Notes under the pieces: generated by a model
Told to the model about the DNA's origin: nothing
Databases searched by the model: none
What the model saw: only the letters and a program-made list of their open reading frames with translations
In this document: piece by piece, positions 56,101-64,000 of the stretch
How the letters are laid out: the number at the start of each line of letters is the position of its first letter
Numbering within the stretch: position 1 is the first letter of the stretch
Position numbers and translations under genes: made by a program
Origin: Bostrychus sinensis
Taxonomy: Eukaryota; Chordata; Actinopteri; Gobiiformes; Eleotridae
Direction of reading: 5' to 3'
Assembly (NCBI GenBank): GCA_020698575.1
Contig: CM036256.1
Location: 1,474,910-1,538,909 of the forward strand
Length of the DNA: 64,000 nucleotides

Positions 56101-59100
56101 CCAAATTGAGATGACCTGCACTTGTTTTTGTTTTTCATGATCTGTCTCTGCCTGTTATTTTGTCTCTGCCTGTTATTTTGTCTCTGTTATTTTGTCTCGT
56201 CCTGTTATTTTGTCTCTGCCTGTTATTTTGTCTCTGCCTGTTATTTTGTCTCTGCCTGTTATTTTGTCTCTTCCTGTTATTTTGTCTCTGCCTGTTATTT
56301 TGTCTCTGCCTGTTATTTTGTCTCTGTTATTTTGTCTCTGCCTGTTATTTTGTCTCGTCCTGTTATTTTGTCTCTTCCTGTTATTTTGTCTCTGCCTGTT
56401 ATTTTGTCTCTGTTATTTTGTCTCTGTTATTTTGTCTCTGCCTGTTATTTTGTCTGGTCCTGTTATTTTGTCTCGTCCTGTTATTTTGTCTCTGCCTGTT
56501 ATTTTGTCTCTGTTATTTTGTCTCTGCCTGTTATTTTGTCTCTGTTATTTTGTCTCTGCCTGTTATTTTGTCTGGTCCTGTTATTTTGTCTCGTCCTGTT
56601 ATTTTGTCTCTGCCTGTTATTTTGTCTCTGTTATTTTGTCTCTGTTATTTTGTCTCTGCCTGTTATTTTGTCTCTGCCTGTTATTTTGTCTCTGCCTGTT
56701 ATTTTGTCTCGTCCTGTTATTTTGTCTCTGCCTGTTACTTTGTCTCTGCCTGTTATTTTGTCTCTGTTATTTTGTCTCTGCCTGTTATTTTGTCTGTTAT
56801 TTTGTCTCTGCCTGTTATTTTGTCTCGTCCTGTTATTTTGTCTCTGCCTGTTATTTTGTCTCTGCCTGTTATTTTGTCTCTGTTATTTTGTCTCTGCCTG
56901 TTATTTTGTCTCTGTTATTTTGTCTCTGCCTGTTATTTTGTCTCTGCCTGTTATTTTGTCTCTGCTATTTTGTCTCTGCCTGTTATTTTGTCTCTGCCTG
57001 TTATTTTGTCTCTTCCTGTTATTTTGTCTCTGCCTGTTACTTTGTCTCTGCCTGTTATTTTGTCTCGTCCTGTTATTTTGTCTCGTCCTGTTATTTTGTC
57101 TCGTCCTGTTATTTTGTCTCTTCCTGTTATTTTGTCTCTGTTATTTTGTCTCTGCCTGTTATTTTGTCTCTGCCTGTTATTTTGTCTCTGTTATTTTGTC
57201 TCTGCCTGTTATTTTGTCTCTGCTTGTTATTTTGTCTCTGTTATTTTGTCTCGTCCTGTTATTTTGTCTCTTCCTGTTATTTTGTCTCTGCCTGTTACTT
57301 TGTCTCTGCCTGTTATTTTGTCTCTGCCTGTTATTTTGTCTCGTCCTGTTATTTTGTCTCTGCCTGTTATTTTGTCTCGTCCTGTTATTTTGTCTCGTCC
57401 TGTTATTTTGTCTCGTCCTGTTATGTTGTCTCTGCCTGTTATTTTGTCTCTGCCTGTTACTTTGTCTCTTCCTGTTATTTTGTCTCGTCCTGTTATTTTG
57501 TCTCTGCCTGTTATTTTGTCTCTGCCTGTTATTTTGTCTCGTCCTGTTATTTTGTCTCTGCCTGTTATTTTGTCTCGTCCTGTTATTTTGTCTCTGCCTG
57601 TTATTTTGTCTCTGTTATTTTGTCTCTGTTATTTTGTCTCTGTTATTTTGTCTCTGCCTGTTATTTTGTCTCTGCCTGTTATTTTGTCTCGTCCTGTTAT
57701 GTTGTCTCTGCCTGTTATTTTGTCTCTGCCTGTTACTTTGTCTCTTCCTGTTATTTTGTCTCGTCCTGTTATTTTGTCTCTGCCTGTTATTTTGTCTCTG
57801 CCTGTTATTTTGTCTCGTCCTGTTATTTTGTCTCTGCCTGTTATTTTGTCTCGTCCTGTTATTTTGTCTCTGCCTGTTATTTTGTCTCTGTTATTTTGTC
57901 TCTGTTATTTTGTCTCTGTTATTTTGTCTCTGCCTGTTATTTTGTCTCTGCCTGTTATTTTGTCTCGTCCTGTTATTTTGTCTCGTCCTGTTATTTTGTC
58001 TCGTCCTGTTATTTTGTCTCTGCCTGTTATTTTGTCTCTGCCTGTTATTTTGTCTCGTCCTGTTATTTTGTCTCGTCCTGTTATTTTGTCTCGTCCTGTT
58101 ATTTTGTCTCTGCCTGTTATTTTGTCTCTGCCTGTTATTTTGTCTCTGTTATTTTGTCTCTTCCTGTTATTTTGTCTCGTCCTGTTATTTTGTCTCTTCC
58201 TGTTATTTTGTCTCTGTTATTTTGTCTCTGCCTGTTATTTTGTCTCTGCCTGTTATTTTGTCTCTGTTATTTTGTCTCGTCCTGTTATTTTGTCTCGTCC
58301 TGTTATTTTGTCTCGTCCTGTTATTTTGTCTCTGCCTGTTATTTTGTCTCGTCCTGTTATTTTGTCTCTTCCTGTTATTTTGTCTCTGCCTGTTATTTTG
58401 TCTCTGTTATTTTGTCTCTGCCTGTTATTTTGTCTCTGTTATTTTGTCTCTGTTATTTTGTCTCTGCCTGTTATTTTGTCTCTGCCTGTTATTTTGTCTC
58501 GTCCTGTTATTTTGTCTCGTCCTGTTATTTTGTCTCGTCCTGTTACTTTGTCTCTGCCTGTTATTTTGTCTCGTCCTGTTATTTTGTCTCTGCCTGTTAT
58601 TTTGTCTCGTCCTGTTATTTTGTCTCTGCCTGTTATTTTGTCTCGTCCTGTTATTTTGTCTCTGCCTGTTATTTTGTCTCTGCCTGTTATTTTGTCTCTG
58701 CCTGTTATTTTGTCTCGTCCTGTTATTTTGTCTCTTCCTGTTATTTTGTCTCTGCTTGTTATTTTGTCTCTGTTATTTTGTCTCGTCCTGTTATTTTGTC
58801 TCTTCCTGTTATTTTGTCTCTGCCTGTTACTTTGTCTCTGCCTGTTATTTTGTCTCTGCCTGTTATTTTGTCTCGTCCTGTTATTTTGTCTCTGCCTGTT
58901 ATTTTGTCTCGTCCTGTTATTTTGTCTCGTCCTGTTATTTTGTCTCGTCCTGTTATGTTGTCTCTGCCTGTTATTTTGTCTCTGCCTGTTACTTTGTCTC
59001 TTCCTGTTATTTTGTCTCGTCCTGTTATTTTGTCTCTGCCTGTTATTTTGTCTCTGCCTGTTATTTTGTCTCGTCCTGTTATTTTGTCTCTGCCTGTTAT

Positions 59101-62100
59101 TTTGTCTCGTCCTGTTATTTTGTCTCTGCCTGTTATTTTGTCTCTGTTATTTTGTCTCTGTTATTTTGTCTCTGTTATTTTGTCTCTGCCTGTTATTTTG
59201 TCTCTGCCTGTTATTTTGTCTCGTCCTGTTATGTTGTCTCTGCCTGTTATTTTGTCTCTGCCTGTTACTTTGTCTCTTCCTGTTATTTTGTCTCGTCCTG
59301 TTATTTTGTCTCTGCCTGTTATTTTGTCTCTGCCTGTTATTTTGTCTCGTCCTGTTATTTTGTCTCTGCCTGTTATTTTGTCTCGTCCTGTTATTTTGTC
59401 TCTGCCTGTTATTTTGTCTCTGTTATTTTGTCTCTGTTATTTTGTCTCTGTTATTTTGTCTCTGCCTGTTATTTTGTCTCTGCCTGTTATTTTGTCTCGT
59501 CCTGTTATTTTGTCTCGTCCTGTTATTTTGTCTCGTCCTGTTATTTTGTCTCTGCCTGTTATTTTGTCTCTGCCTGTTATTTTGTCTCGTCCTGTTATTT
59601 TGTCTCGTCCTGTTATTTTGTCTCGTCCTGTTATTTTGTCTCTGCCTGTTATTTTGTCTCTGCCTGTTATTTTGTCTCTGTTATTTTGTCTCTTCCTGTT
59701 ATTTTGTCTCGTCCTGTTATTTTGTCTCTTCCTGTTATTTTGTCTCTGTTATTTTGTCTCTGCCTGTTATTTTGTCTCTGCCTGTTATTTTGTCTCTGTT
59801 ATTTTGTCTCGTCCTGTTATTTTGTCTCGTCCTGTTATTTTGTCTCGTCCTGTTATTTTGTCTCTGCCTGTTATTTTGTCTCGTCCTGTTATTTTGTCTC
59901 TTCCTGTTATTTTGTCTCTGCCTGTTATTTTGTCTCTGTTATTTTGTCTCTGCCTGTTATTTTGTCTCTGTTATTTTGTCTCTGTTATTTTGTCTCTGCC
60001 TGTTATTTTGTCTCTGCCTGTTATTTTGTCTCGTCCTGTTATTTTGTCTCGTCCTGTTATTTTGTCTCGTCCTGTTACTTTGTCTCTGCCTGTTATTTTG
60101 TCTCGTCCTGTTATTTTGTCTCTGCCTGTTATTTTGTCTCGTCCTGTTATTTTGTCTCTGCCTGTTATTTTGTCTCGTCCTGTTATTTTGTCTCTGCCTG
60201 TTATTTTGTCTCGTCCTGTTATTTTGTCTCTGCCTGTTATTTTGTCTCTGCCTGTTATTTTGTCTCTGCCTGTTATTTTGTCTCGTCCTGTTATTTTGTC
60301 TCTTCCTGTTATTTTGTCTCTGTTATTTTGTCTCTGTTATTTTGTCTCGTCCTGTTATTTTGTCTCATCCTGTTATTTTGTCTCTGCCTGTTATTTTGTC
60401 TCTGCCTGTTATTTTGTCTCTGTTATTTTGTCTCTGCCTGTTATTTTGTCTCTGCCTGTTATTTTGTCTCTGTTATTTTGTCTCGTCCTGTTATTTTGTC
60501 TCGTCCTGTTATTTTGTCTCTGTTATTTTGTCTCTGCCTGTTATTTTGTCTCTGCCTGTTATTTTGTCTCTGCCTGTTATTTTGTCTCGTCCTGTTATTT
60601 TGTCTCTTCCTGTTATTTTGTCTCTGTTATTTTGTCTCGTCCTGTTATTTTGTCTCGTCCTGTTATTTTGTCTCGTCCTGTTATTTTGTCTCGTCCTGTT
60701 ATTTTGTCTCGTCCTGTTATTTTGTCTCGTCCTGTTATTTTGTCTCTGCCTGTTATTTTGTCTCTGCCTGTTATTTTGTCTCTGCCTGTTATTTTGTCTC
60801 GTCCTGTTATTTTGTCTCGTCCTGTTATTTTGTCTCGTCCTGTTATTTTGTCTCGTCCTGTTATTTTGTCTCTGCCTGTTATTTTGTCTCGGCCTGTTAT
60901 TTTGTCTCTGCCTGTTATTTTGTCTCTTCCTGTTATTTTGTCTCTGCCTGTTATTTTGTCTCTGTTATTTTGTCTCTGCCTGTTATTTTGTCTCTGCCTG
61001 TTATTTTGTCTCTGTTATTTTGTCTCGTCCTGTTATTTTGTCTCTGCCTGTTATTTTGTCTCTGCCTGTTACTTTGTCTCGTCCTGTTATTTTGTCTCGT
61101 CCTGTTATTTTGTCTCTGCCTGTTATTTTGTCTCTGCCTGTTATTTTGTCTCGTCCTGTTATTTTGTCTCGTCCTGTTATTTTGTCTCTGCCTGTTATTT
61201 TGTCTCTGCCTGTTATTTTGTCTCGTCCTGTTATTTTGTCTCTTCCTGTTATTTTGTCTCTGCCTGTTATTTTGTCTCTGTTATTTTGTCTCTGCCTGTT
61301 ATTTTGTCTGGTCCTGTTATTTTGTCTCGTCCTGTTATTTTGTCTCTGCCTGTTATTTTGTCTCTGTTATTTTGTCTCTGCCTGTTATTTTGTCTCTGTT
61401 ATTTTGTCTCTGCCTGTTATTTTGTCTGGTCCTGTTATTTTGTCTCGTCCTGTTATTTTGTCTCTGCCTGTTATTTTGTCTCTGTTATTTTGTCTCTGTT
61501 ATTTTGTCTCTGCCTGTTATTTTGTCTCTGCCTGTTATTTTGTCTCTGCCTGTTACTTTGTCTCTGCCTGTTATTTTGTCTCTGTTATTTTGTCTCTGCC
61601 TGTTATTTTGTCTCTGTTATTTTGTCTCTGCCTGTTATTTTGTCTCGTCCTGTTATTTTGTCTCTGCCTGTTATTTTGTCTCTGCCTGTTATTTTGTCTC
61701 TGTTATTTTGTCTCTGCCTGTTATTTTGTCTCTGTTATTTTGTCTCTGCCTGTTATTTTGTCTCTGCCTGTTATTTTGTCTCTTCCTGTTATTTTGTCTC
61801 TGCCTGTTATTTTGTCTCGTCCTGTTATTTTGTCTCGTCCTGTTATTTTGTCTCGTCCTGTTATTTTGTCTCTGTTATTTTGTCTCTGCCTGTTATTTTG
61901 TCTCTGCCTGTTATTTTGTCTCTGTTATTTTGTCTCTGCCTGTTATTTTGTCTCTGCCTGTTATTTTGTCTCTGTTATTTTGTCTCGTCCTGTTATTTTG
62001 TCTCTTCCTGTTATTTTGTCTCTGCCTGTTACTTTGTCTCTGCCTGTTATTTTGTCTCTGCCTGTTATTTTGTCTCTGCCTGTTATTTTGTCTCGTCCTG

Positions 62101-62943
62101 TTATTTTGTCTCGTCCTGTTATTTTGTCTCGTCCTGTTATTTTGTCTCTGCCTGTTATTTTGTCTCTGCCTGTTACTTTGTCTCTTCCTGTTATTTTGTC
62201 TCTGCCTGTTATTTTGTCTCGTCCTGTTATTTTGTCTCTGCCTGTTATTTTGTCTCGTCCTGTTATTTTGTCTCTGCCTGTTATTTTGTCTCTGCCTGTT
62301 ATTTTGTCTCGTCCTGTTATTTTGTCTCTGCCTGTTATTTTGTCTCGTCCTGTGTATAATCTCAGCGGGATGTTCCTGGTTAAATAAAGGTAAATAAATA
62401 ATATAAATAAAAATAACTAACTGCGATGCTTGACTACATCCACCAGGGGGCAGACCGTATGCAACAGGTTTTGTGGGTTGTGCAGAGGTCAGCCAAATTA
62501 AGCAATAAATAAACTAATAAATAAATTATCTCACTGACAAATAAATATTTAAACAGGACAAGAAACACTAAAATAATGTAAGTTTTGGTTAAAATTATTA
62601 TAAATAATATTTTCTGTATTTATTTATCTTTAATTTATTTTTGCTTTATTTTATTAATTATTTTTCCTTTTATTTAGGCCCACATTTATTTATTGCTAAA
62701 TTTCTGTCACTGAAATACTGAGTGTCATTGGTTGATCTGGGCAGGTTTAGCTTTGATTGGCCACACCCCCTTCATTTGTATTTCAGTGACAAAAAATCAA
62801 TCAATAAATAAATGTGTAAATAAATAAAAGAGGAAAAAATAAATAATGAAATAAAGAAAAAATAAATTAAAGCACAAATGAATAAATGTAGAAATATATA
62901 CAGAAAGGGAATAATTATAGGCCTTTATTCATTTATTTAAACC

Positions 62944-63040
<97 letters not shown>

Positions 63041-63053
63041 ACTCACACACACA

Positions 63054-63110
<57 letters not shown>

Positions 63111-63383
63111 TAGCATTTGTTGTCCTGTTTAAATAATTATTTGTCTAATTAATTATTTATGAGAGCATTTATTTTTTAATGTATCTATGATGTGATTTGG
63201 CAGTTTTGGACCTCCATAGCTGTTCATGTACCAAACAGGATACAGTACAGAGGTTTTAATAAATCACAGCGTTACCCAGGTCCAGGCAGAAGTGGGCGTG
63301 GCCTCTGTCTGAGCAGCCAATCAGAACGGAGTCCTGCAGGAGAGCCGAGTCAGCGCCGAGTCTCTGCAGCAGCGAGGTCACGT
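39229..63383 (-). CDS. nudt13: nudt13, Nudix hydrolase 13 (last six exons, gene-level entry)
   Basis: Nudix hydrolase of the NADH pyrophosphatase (NudC/NUDT12/NUDT13) type. The family cleaves the pyrophosphate bond of NAD(P)H; vertebrate NUDT13 is described as mitochondrial. Six exons, 63276-63383, 54454-54590, 53415-53540, 52446-52557, 49932-50086 and 39229-39414, join with matching phases (1,0,0,1,0) into 274 codons and a stop. The translation holds DSVLIGCS, SQALLRWHQTHRFC, a perfect Nudix box (GX5EX7REVAEEAGL), the SQHWPFPNS signature of NADH pyrophosphatases and a C-terminal RHAIGHRLIAEW helix. As recalled, human NUDT13 is about 350 residues, so about 75 N-terminal residues, including any targeting peptide, lie beyond the right edge. 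NUDT12 was considered, but no ankyrin region is seen and the wording around ALLRWH and SQHWPFP fits NUDT13. All five visible introns are dominated by tandem repeats. Recognition is from memory of the family, without a database search. Confidence 0.93.
39421..49120. repeat. 9.7-kb, 21-bp minisatellite filling the last nudt13 intron
   Basis: About 460 copies of a 21-base unit, (a)cYttacacaaacattatac in plus sense, where the Y position alternates between C (acactt) and T (acattt). A minority of units are short forms lacking part of ttac. On the nudt13 sense strand each C-type unit contains GTAAGT, a perfect 5' splice-donor core, and T-type units contain GTAAAT. Rare variants (attaaacac, tatagac, tttacaaac) recur at a spacing of 1,897 or 1,876 bases, which shows large higher-order duplications. 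The unit length is a multiple of three, so the array looks like a 1,858-codon ORF; it is not coding. Confidence 0.97.
49121..49524. other. nudt13 intron E-F, non-repetitive part
   Basis: About 400 bases between the 21-bp array and the inverted repeat arm. No gene or element is recognised. Confidence 0.4.
49525..49815. repeat. Inverted repeat arm 1 (nudt13 intron E-F)
   Basis: This segment reads, in plus sense, cgttcatatttagtca, then cagcgctgtttgctggacaa and cacctcagtgtttt. The same sequence is found on the opposite strand at 52640-52950. The two arms are diverged but collinear over about 290 bases, and they flank nudt13 exons D and E. Confidence 0.8.
49932..50086 (-). CDS. nudt13: nudt13 exon E (Nudix box)
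   Basis: Encodes most of the Nudix box, ESVEEAVRREVAEEAGL, with the REVAEE metal-binding glutamates intact. SQHWPFPNSSFMIGC follows, the substrate-specificity signature of NADH pyrophosphatases. The exon begins with GTGAG directly after tgtgcag, so the authentic acceptor is itself a CAG|GTGAG junction. The 32-bp minisatellite upstream copies this junction. The donor is TCTGAG followed by gtcagt. It enters in phase 1 and leaves in phase 0. Confidence 0.94.
50087..51525. repeat. 32-bp minisatellite that repeats a splice junction (nudt13 intron D-E)
   Basis: About 44 copies of a 32-base unit, with a few 28- to 34-base variants. On the nudt13 sense strand each unit reads through ctgttacctgtgcag followed by gtgagtcacgtgac. 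The first copy abuts exon E, and the real acceptor (tgtgcag before GTGAG) is identical to the junction inside every unit. Each unit also carries GTCACGTGAC (E-box/CLEAR-type palindrome) and TGACTCA (AP-1 core). See the findings on recursive splicing and on regulatory sites. Confidence 0.97.
51720..52300. repeat. 55-bp minisatellite (nudt13 intron D-E)
   Basis: About ten copies of a 55-base unit built from variants of ctggtttagatctggttta plus accaagtttaacactgact. The spacing of agatctgg is constant at 55 bases. The core shares the CTAAACCAGG motif with the array at 28315-28503 in the opposite orientation. Confidence 0.93.
52446..52557 (-). CDS. nudt13: nudt13 exon D (start of Nudix fold)
   Basis: Encodes MSPVVIVLVHSGNRCLLGRQ, then ASFPPGLYSALAGFCDM and the first base of the Gly before the Nudix box glutamate. 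It holds the first strands of the Nudix fold and the loop leading into the catalytic helix. The acceptor is tttgtgcag before ATGTCTCC. The donor is GACATGG followed by gtcggt. It enters in phase 0 and leaves in phase 1. Confidence 0.92.
52640..52950. repeat. Inverted repeat arm 2 (nudt13 intron C-D)
   Basis: On the minus strand this segment carries cgttcatatttagtca, cagcgctgtttgctggacaa and cacctcagtgttttt in the same order as 49525-49815 on the plus strand. It has small indels between the shared blocks. Its origin (dispersed repeat or local inverted duplication) cannot be told from the window. Confidence 0.8.
53152..53413. repeat. (AGT/GTA)n microsatellite starting at the exon C donor
   Basis: About 260 bases of trinucleotide repeat with scattered AGC, AAT and ATC interruptions. 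On the sense strand it reads gtactactac directly after the last exon base (CCCCAG), so the obligatory GT of the intron is part of the repeat tract. Apparent poly-Ser, poly-Val and poly-Leu frames across it are artefacts. Confidence 0.95.
53415..53540 (-). CDS. nudt13: nudt13 exon C
   Basis: Encodes 42 residues starting SQALLRWHQTHRFCSCTGEA and ending NVYHYPQ. This matches the segment just before the Nudix fold, where NUDT12/NudC relatives have a zinc ribbon; here only a degenerate pair of Cys remains (FCSC). The acceptor is gtgctcag before AGCCAGG. The donor is CCCCAG followed by gtacta, and the (GTA)n microsatellite begins in the donor itself. Both phases are 0. Confidence 0.92.
53552..54360. 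repeat. 10/12-bp minisatellite filling nudt13 intron B-C
   Basis: A mixture of 10-base (actcagaaat) and 12-base (actcagagaaat) units over about 810 bases of a 913-base intron, ending about 11 bases before the exon C acceptor. A few units carry actcacaaat near the left end of the intron in sense direction. Confidence 0.95.
54454..54590 (-). CDS. nudt13: nudt13 exon B
   Basis: Encodes an Ala/Val/Ser-rich linker followed by GGTFVDLRKSFFLLSEAEAP and LVAK, corresponding to the variable linker and the GSFIELRQALFQL-like helix of NUDT13. The acceptor is tttccacag before CGAGTCC and the donor is AAG followed by gtcagt. It enters in phase 1 and leaves in phase 0. It was found by translating between the repeats; its neighbours join to it without a frame change. 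Confidence 0.85.
54591..55799. other. nudt13 intron A-B, repeat-poor part
   Basis: About 1.2 kb of intron without a recognisable gene or array. An open frame on the plus strand at 55231-55605 (124 codons) resembles nothing I know and has no splice or promoter context. Confidence 0.5.
55800..56040 (+). mobile_element. tRNA-like SINE-type fragment
   Basis: It starts with a tRNA-like head: gtagagcgagcgcc resembles an A box region and ggcggttcaaatcccgctc resembles a B box. It continues into gtgtccccgagcaagacact, text typical of a widespread fish SINE-like repeat. It lies in nudt13 intron A-B just before the 6.2-kb array. A cloverleaf does not form, so it is not a functional tRNA. Confidence 0.6.
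56142..62353. repeat. 6.2-kb, 14/18-bp minisatellite in nudt13 intron A-B
   Basis: Several hundred units of tgttattttgtctc, either alone (14 bases) or with a four-base spacer TGCC, GTCC, TTCC or rarely GGCC, TGCT (18 bases). All three plus-strand frames are free of stops, giving spurious ORFs of more than 2,000 codons rich in Leu, Val, Cys and Phe. A rare variant, ttatgttgtc, occurs at 57421, 57697, 58953 and 59229. That gives a 276-base spacing inside a 1,532-base duplication. Confidence 0.97.
62354..62945. other. nudt13 intron A-B, AT-rich tail
   Basis: After the 6.2-kb array comes cctggttaaataaaggtaaa, a phrase common at the 3' end of fish dispersed repeats. About 500 bases of TAAA/TTTA-rich sequence follow. 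No gene is seen. Confidence 0.5.
62946..63110. repeat. (AC)n microsatellite
   Basis: About 155 bases of AC dinucleotide with a few TCAC interruptions, ending in a short AT run. It lies in nudt13 intron A-B about 170 bases downstream, in gene sense, of exon A. A much shorter (GT)n run is at 56047-56072. Confidence 0.97.
63276..63383 (-). CDS. nudt13: nudt13 exon A (first visible exon)
   Basis: Encodes DVTSLLQRLGADSALLQDSV then LIGCSDRGHAHFCLDLG, which matches the pre-catalytic N-terminal domain of NUDT13 around its DSVLIGCS motif. The acceptor reads ttccag before ACGTGACC. The donor is CTGG followed by gtaacg. The exon enters in phase 1, so at least one earlier coding exon exists; none is recognisable between here and the window edge. 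Confidence 0.88.
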
Positions 63384-63892
63384 CTGGAACAGTGACACAG
63401 CAAAGTACGATCATAAACAGATACAGACACTCGTCCTGCTTTTATACAAACAAATGTAAAACTGTCCAATTCTCTGTCACAAAACACTAAAAAACTCTAT
63501 TAAACTGAAATTTAGAACAGGCTTTAAAAGAGTTATATTCTGCAAAATCAGCTCTGTACCATATTATAATGTTCCCTCTTCAGGAACAGACCTGGAGTTG
63601 TGTTCTGTTTCAGAGCTGTTCTGTTCTCTGGCGCTGAGTTTCTAAAGACCTCAGAACGCTCAGTACCACCACAAAGCCCCGCCCACTTCAGGAAGCACTG
63701 ACCAATCAACAACAAACCCTCTTCATCCAGTCTGCTCTCAGTCATTTATCCAAAAAACTGTGCACCACTGATTCCTCACAGATATTTTTACTTTGGGAGG
63801 AAAATGGCATCAAGTTTAAGGAAGTAAAAAGCTTTTTTCACTGTTTCTGTTCTAAAGAGTAACAGTCTGCAATCTGCTTTTACCTTTACTGG
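63384..63892. other. Sequence upstream of nudt13 exon A
   Basis: Presumed intron. A minus-strand frame at 63548-63745 does not match the expected NUDT13 N-terminus and lacks convincing splice sites. I see no further exon here. Confidence 0.5.
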
Positions 63893-64000
63893 ACAGAGAC
63901 AGTTTTTTACCTTTACTGGACAGAGACAGTTTTTTACCTTTACTGGACAGAGGCAGTTTTTTACCTTTACAGGACAGAGACAGTTTTTTACCTTTACAGG
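63893..64000. repeat. 27-bp tandem repeat running off the window
   Basis: About four copies of a 27-base unit containing ttttttacctttactggaca, continuing to the right edge. It lies in the next nudt13 intron upstream, or before it. If that intron belongs to nudt13, it is a sixth repeat-bearing intron. Confidence 0.85.

Noticed and set aside
56122..62397. Three parallel plus-strand ORFs of more than 2,000 codons, hydrophobic (LLFCLCYFVS)
   Set aside because: The repeat unit lacks stops in all three plus frames. The membrane-protein look comes from T-rich codons. It lies inside a nudt13 intron on the opposite strand.
63548..63745. Upstream nudt13 exon
   Set aside because: The 65-codon minus-strand frame has no resemblance to the expected NUDT13 N-terminal region and lacks good splice sites.

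Overview
This looks like nuclear DNA of a teleost fish. Small exons are bounded by GT/AG sites and separated by long introns. The window carries a FISNA-NACHT-LRR receptor of the fish-expanded NLRC3-like kind, several families of fish-type non-LTR retrotransposons, hAT, piggyBac and Tc1 remnants, and very large micro- and minisatellites. No bacterial, plasmid or CRISPR signal is visible. The very long open frames in the window are by-products of tandem repeats without stop codons and are not genes.

Two protein-coding genes can be supported, both on the minus strand. (1) About 28.05 to 3.97 kb: an NLRC3-like innate immune receptor. It has a probable non-coding first exon behind an ISRE-like GAAAGTGAAAGT element, four short N-terminal exons, a FISNA/Walker A exon, a 4.2-kb transposon-filled interval, the rest of NACHT, and nine single-LRR exons. 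Two +1 frameshifts (near 24,707 and 19,868) break it, so it is a pseudogene or contains two sequence errors. (2) About 63.4 to 39.2 kb: the last six exons of nudt13 (Nudix hydrolase, NAD(P)H pyrophosphatase family). They join in phase into 274 codons ending at a stop at 39,229, with AATAAA about 40 bases beyond. The N-terminal exons lie off the right edge.

Layout: 0-2.2 kb piggyBac-like remnant with a nested MITE; 2.6-2.9 kb Tc1-like remnant; 4.0-18.7 kb LRR exon array interrupted by LINEs, a hAT, a MITE and a 5S-rRNA-derived fragment; 18.8-25.6 kb NACHT, FISNA and N-terminal exons; 25.7-27.8 kb hAT element with another TIR element nested in it; 28.0 kb NLR promoter; 28.3-35.2 kb minisatellites, including a 5.4-kb CTG-rich array that grew inside a mobile element; 36-39 kb L2-like LINE with a 10-bp array inside its reading frame; 39.2-63.4 kb nudt13.

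The most striking feature is nudt13. Each of its five visible introns is occupied by a different expanded tandem array (21-bp, 32-bp plus 55-bp, GTA triplet, 10/12-bp, 14/18-bp), about 19 kb of a 24-kb gene portion. Several arrays start at, or within a few bases of, a splice site. The 32-bp array repeats the splice junction itself, giving about 44 tandem CAG|GTGAGT junctions, each also carrying a CACGTG E-box and a TGACTCA AP-1 site. All exons remain intact and in phase, so the gene appears functional despite this.
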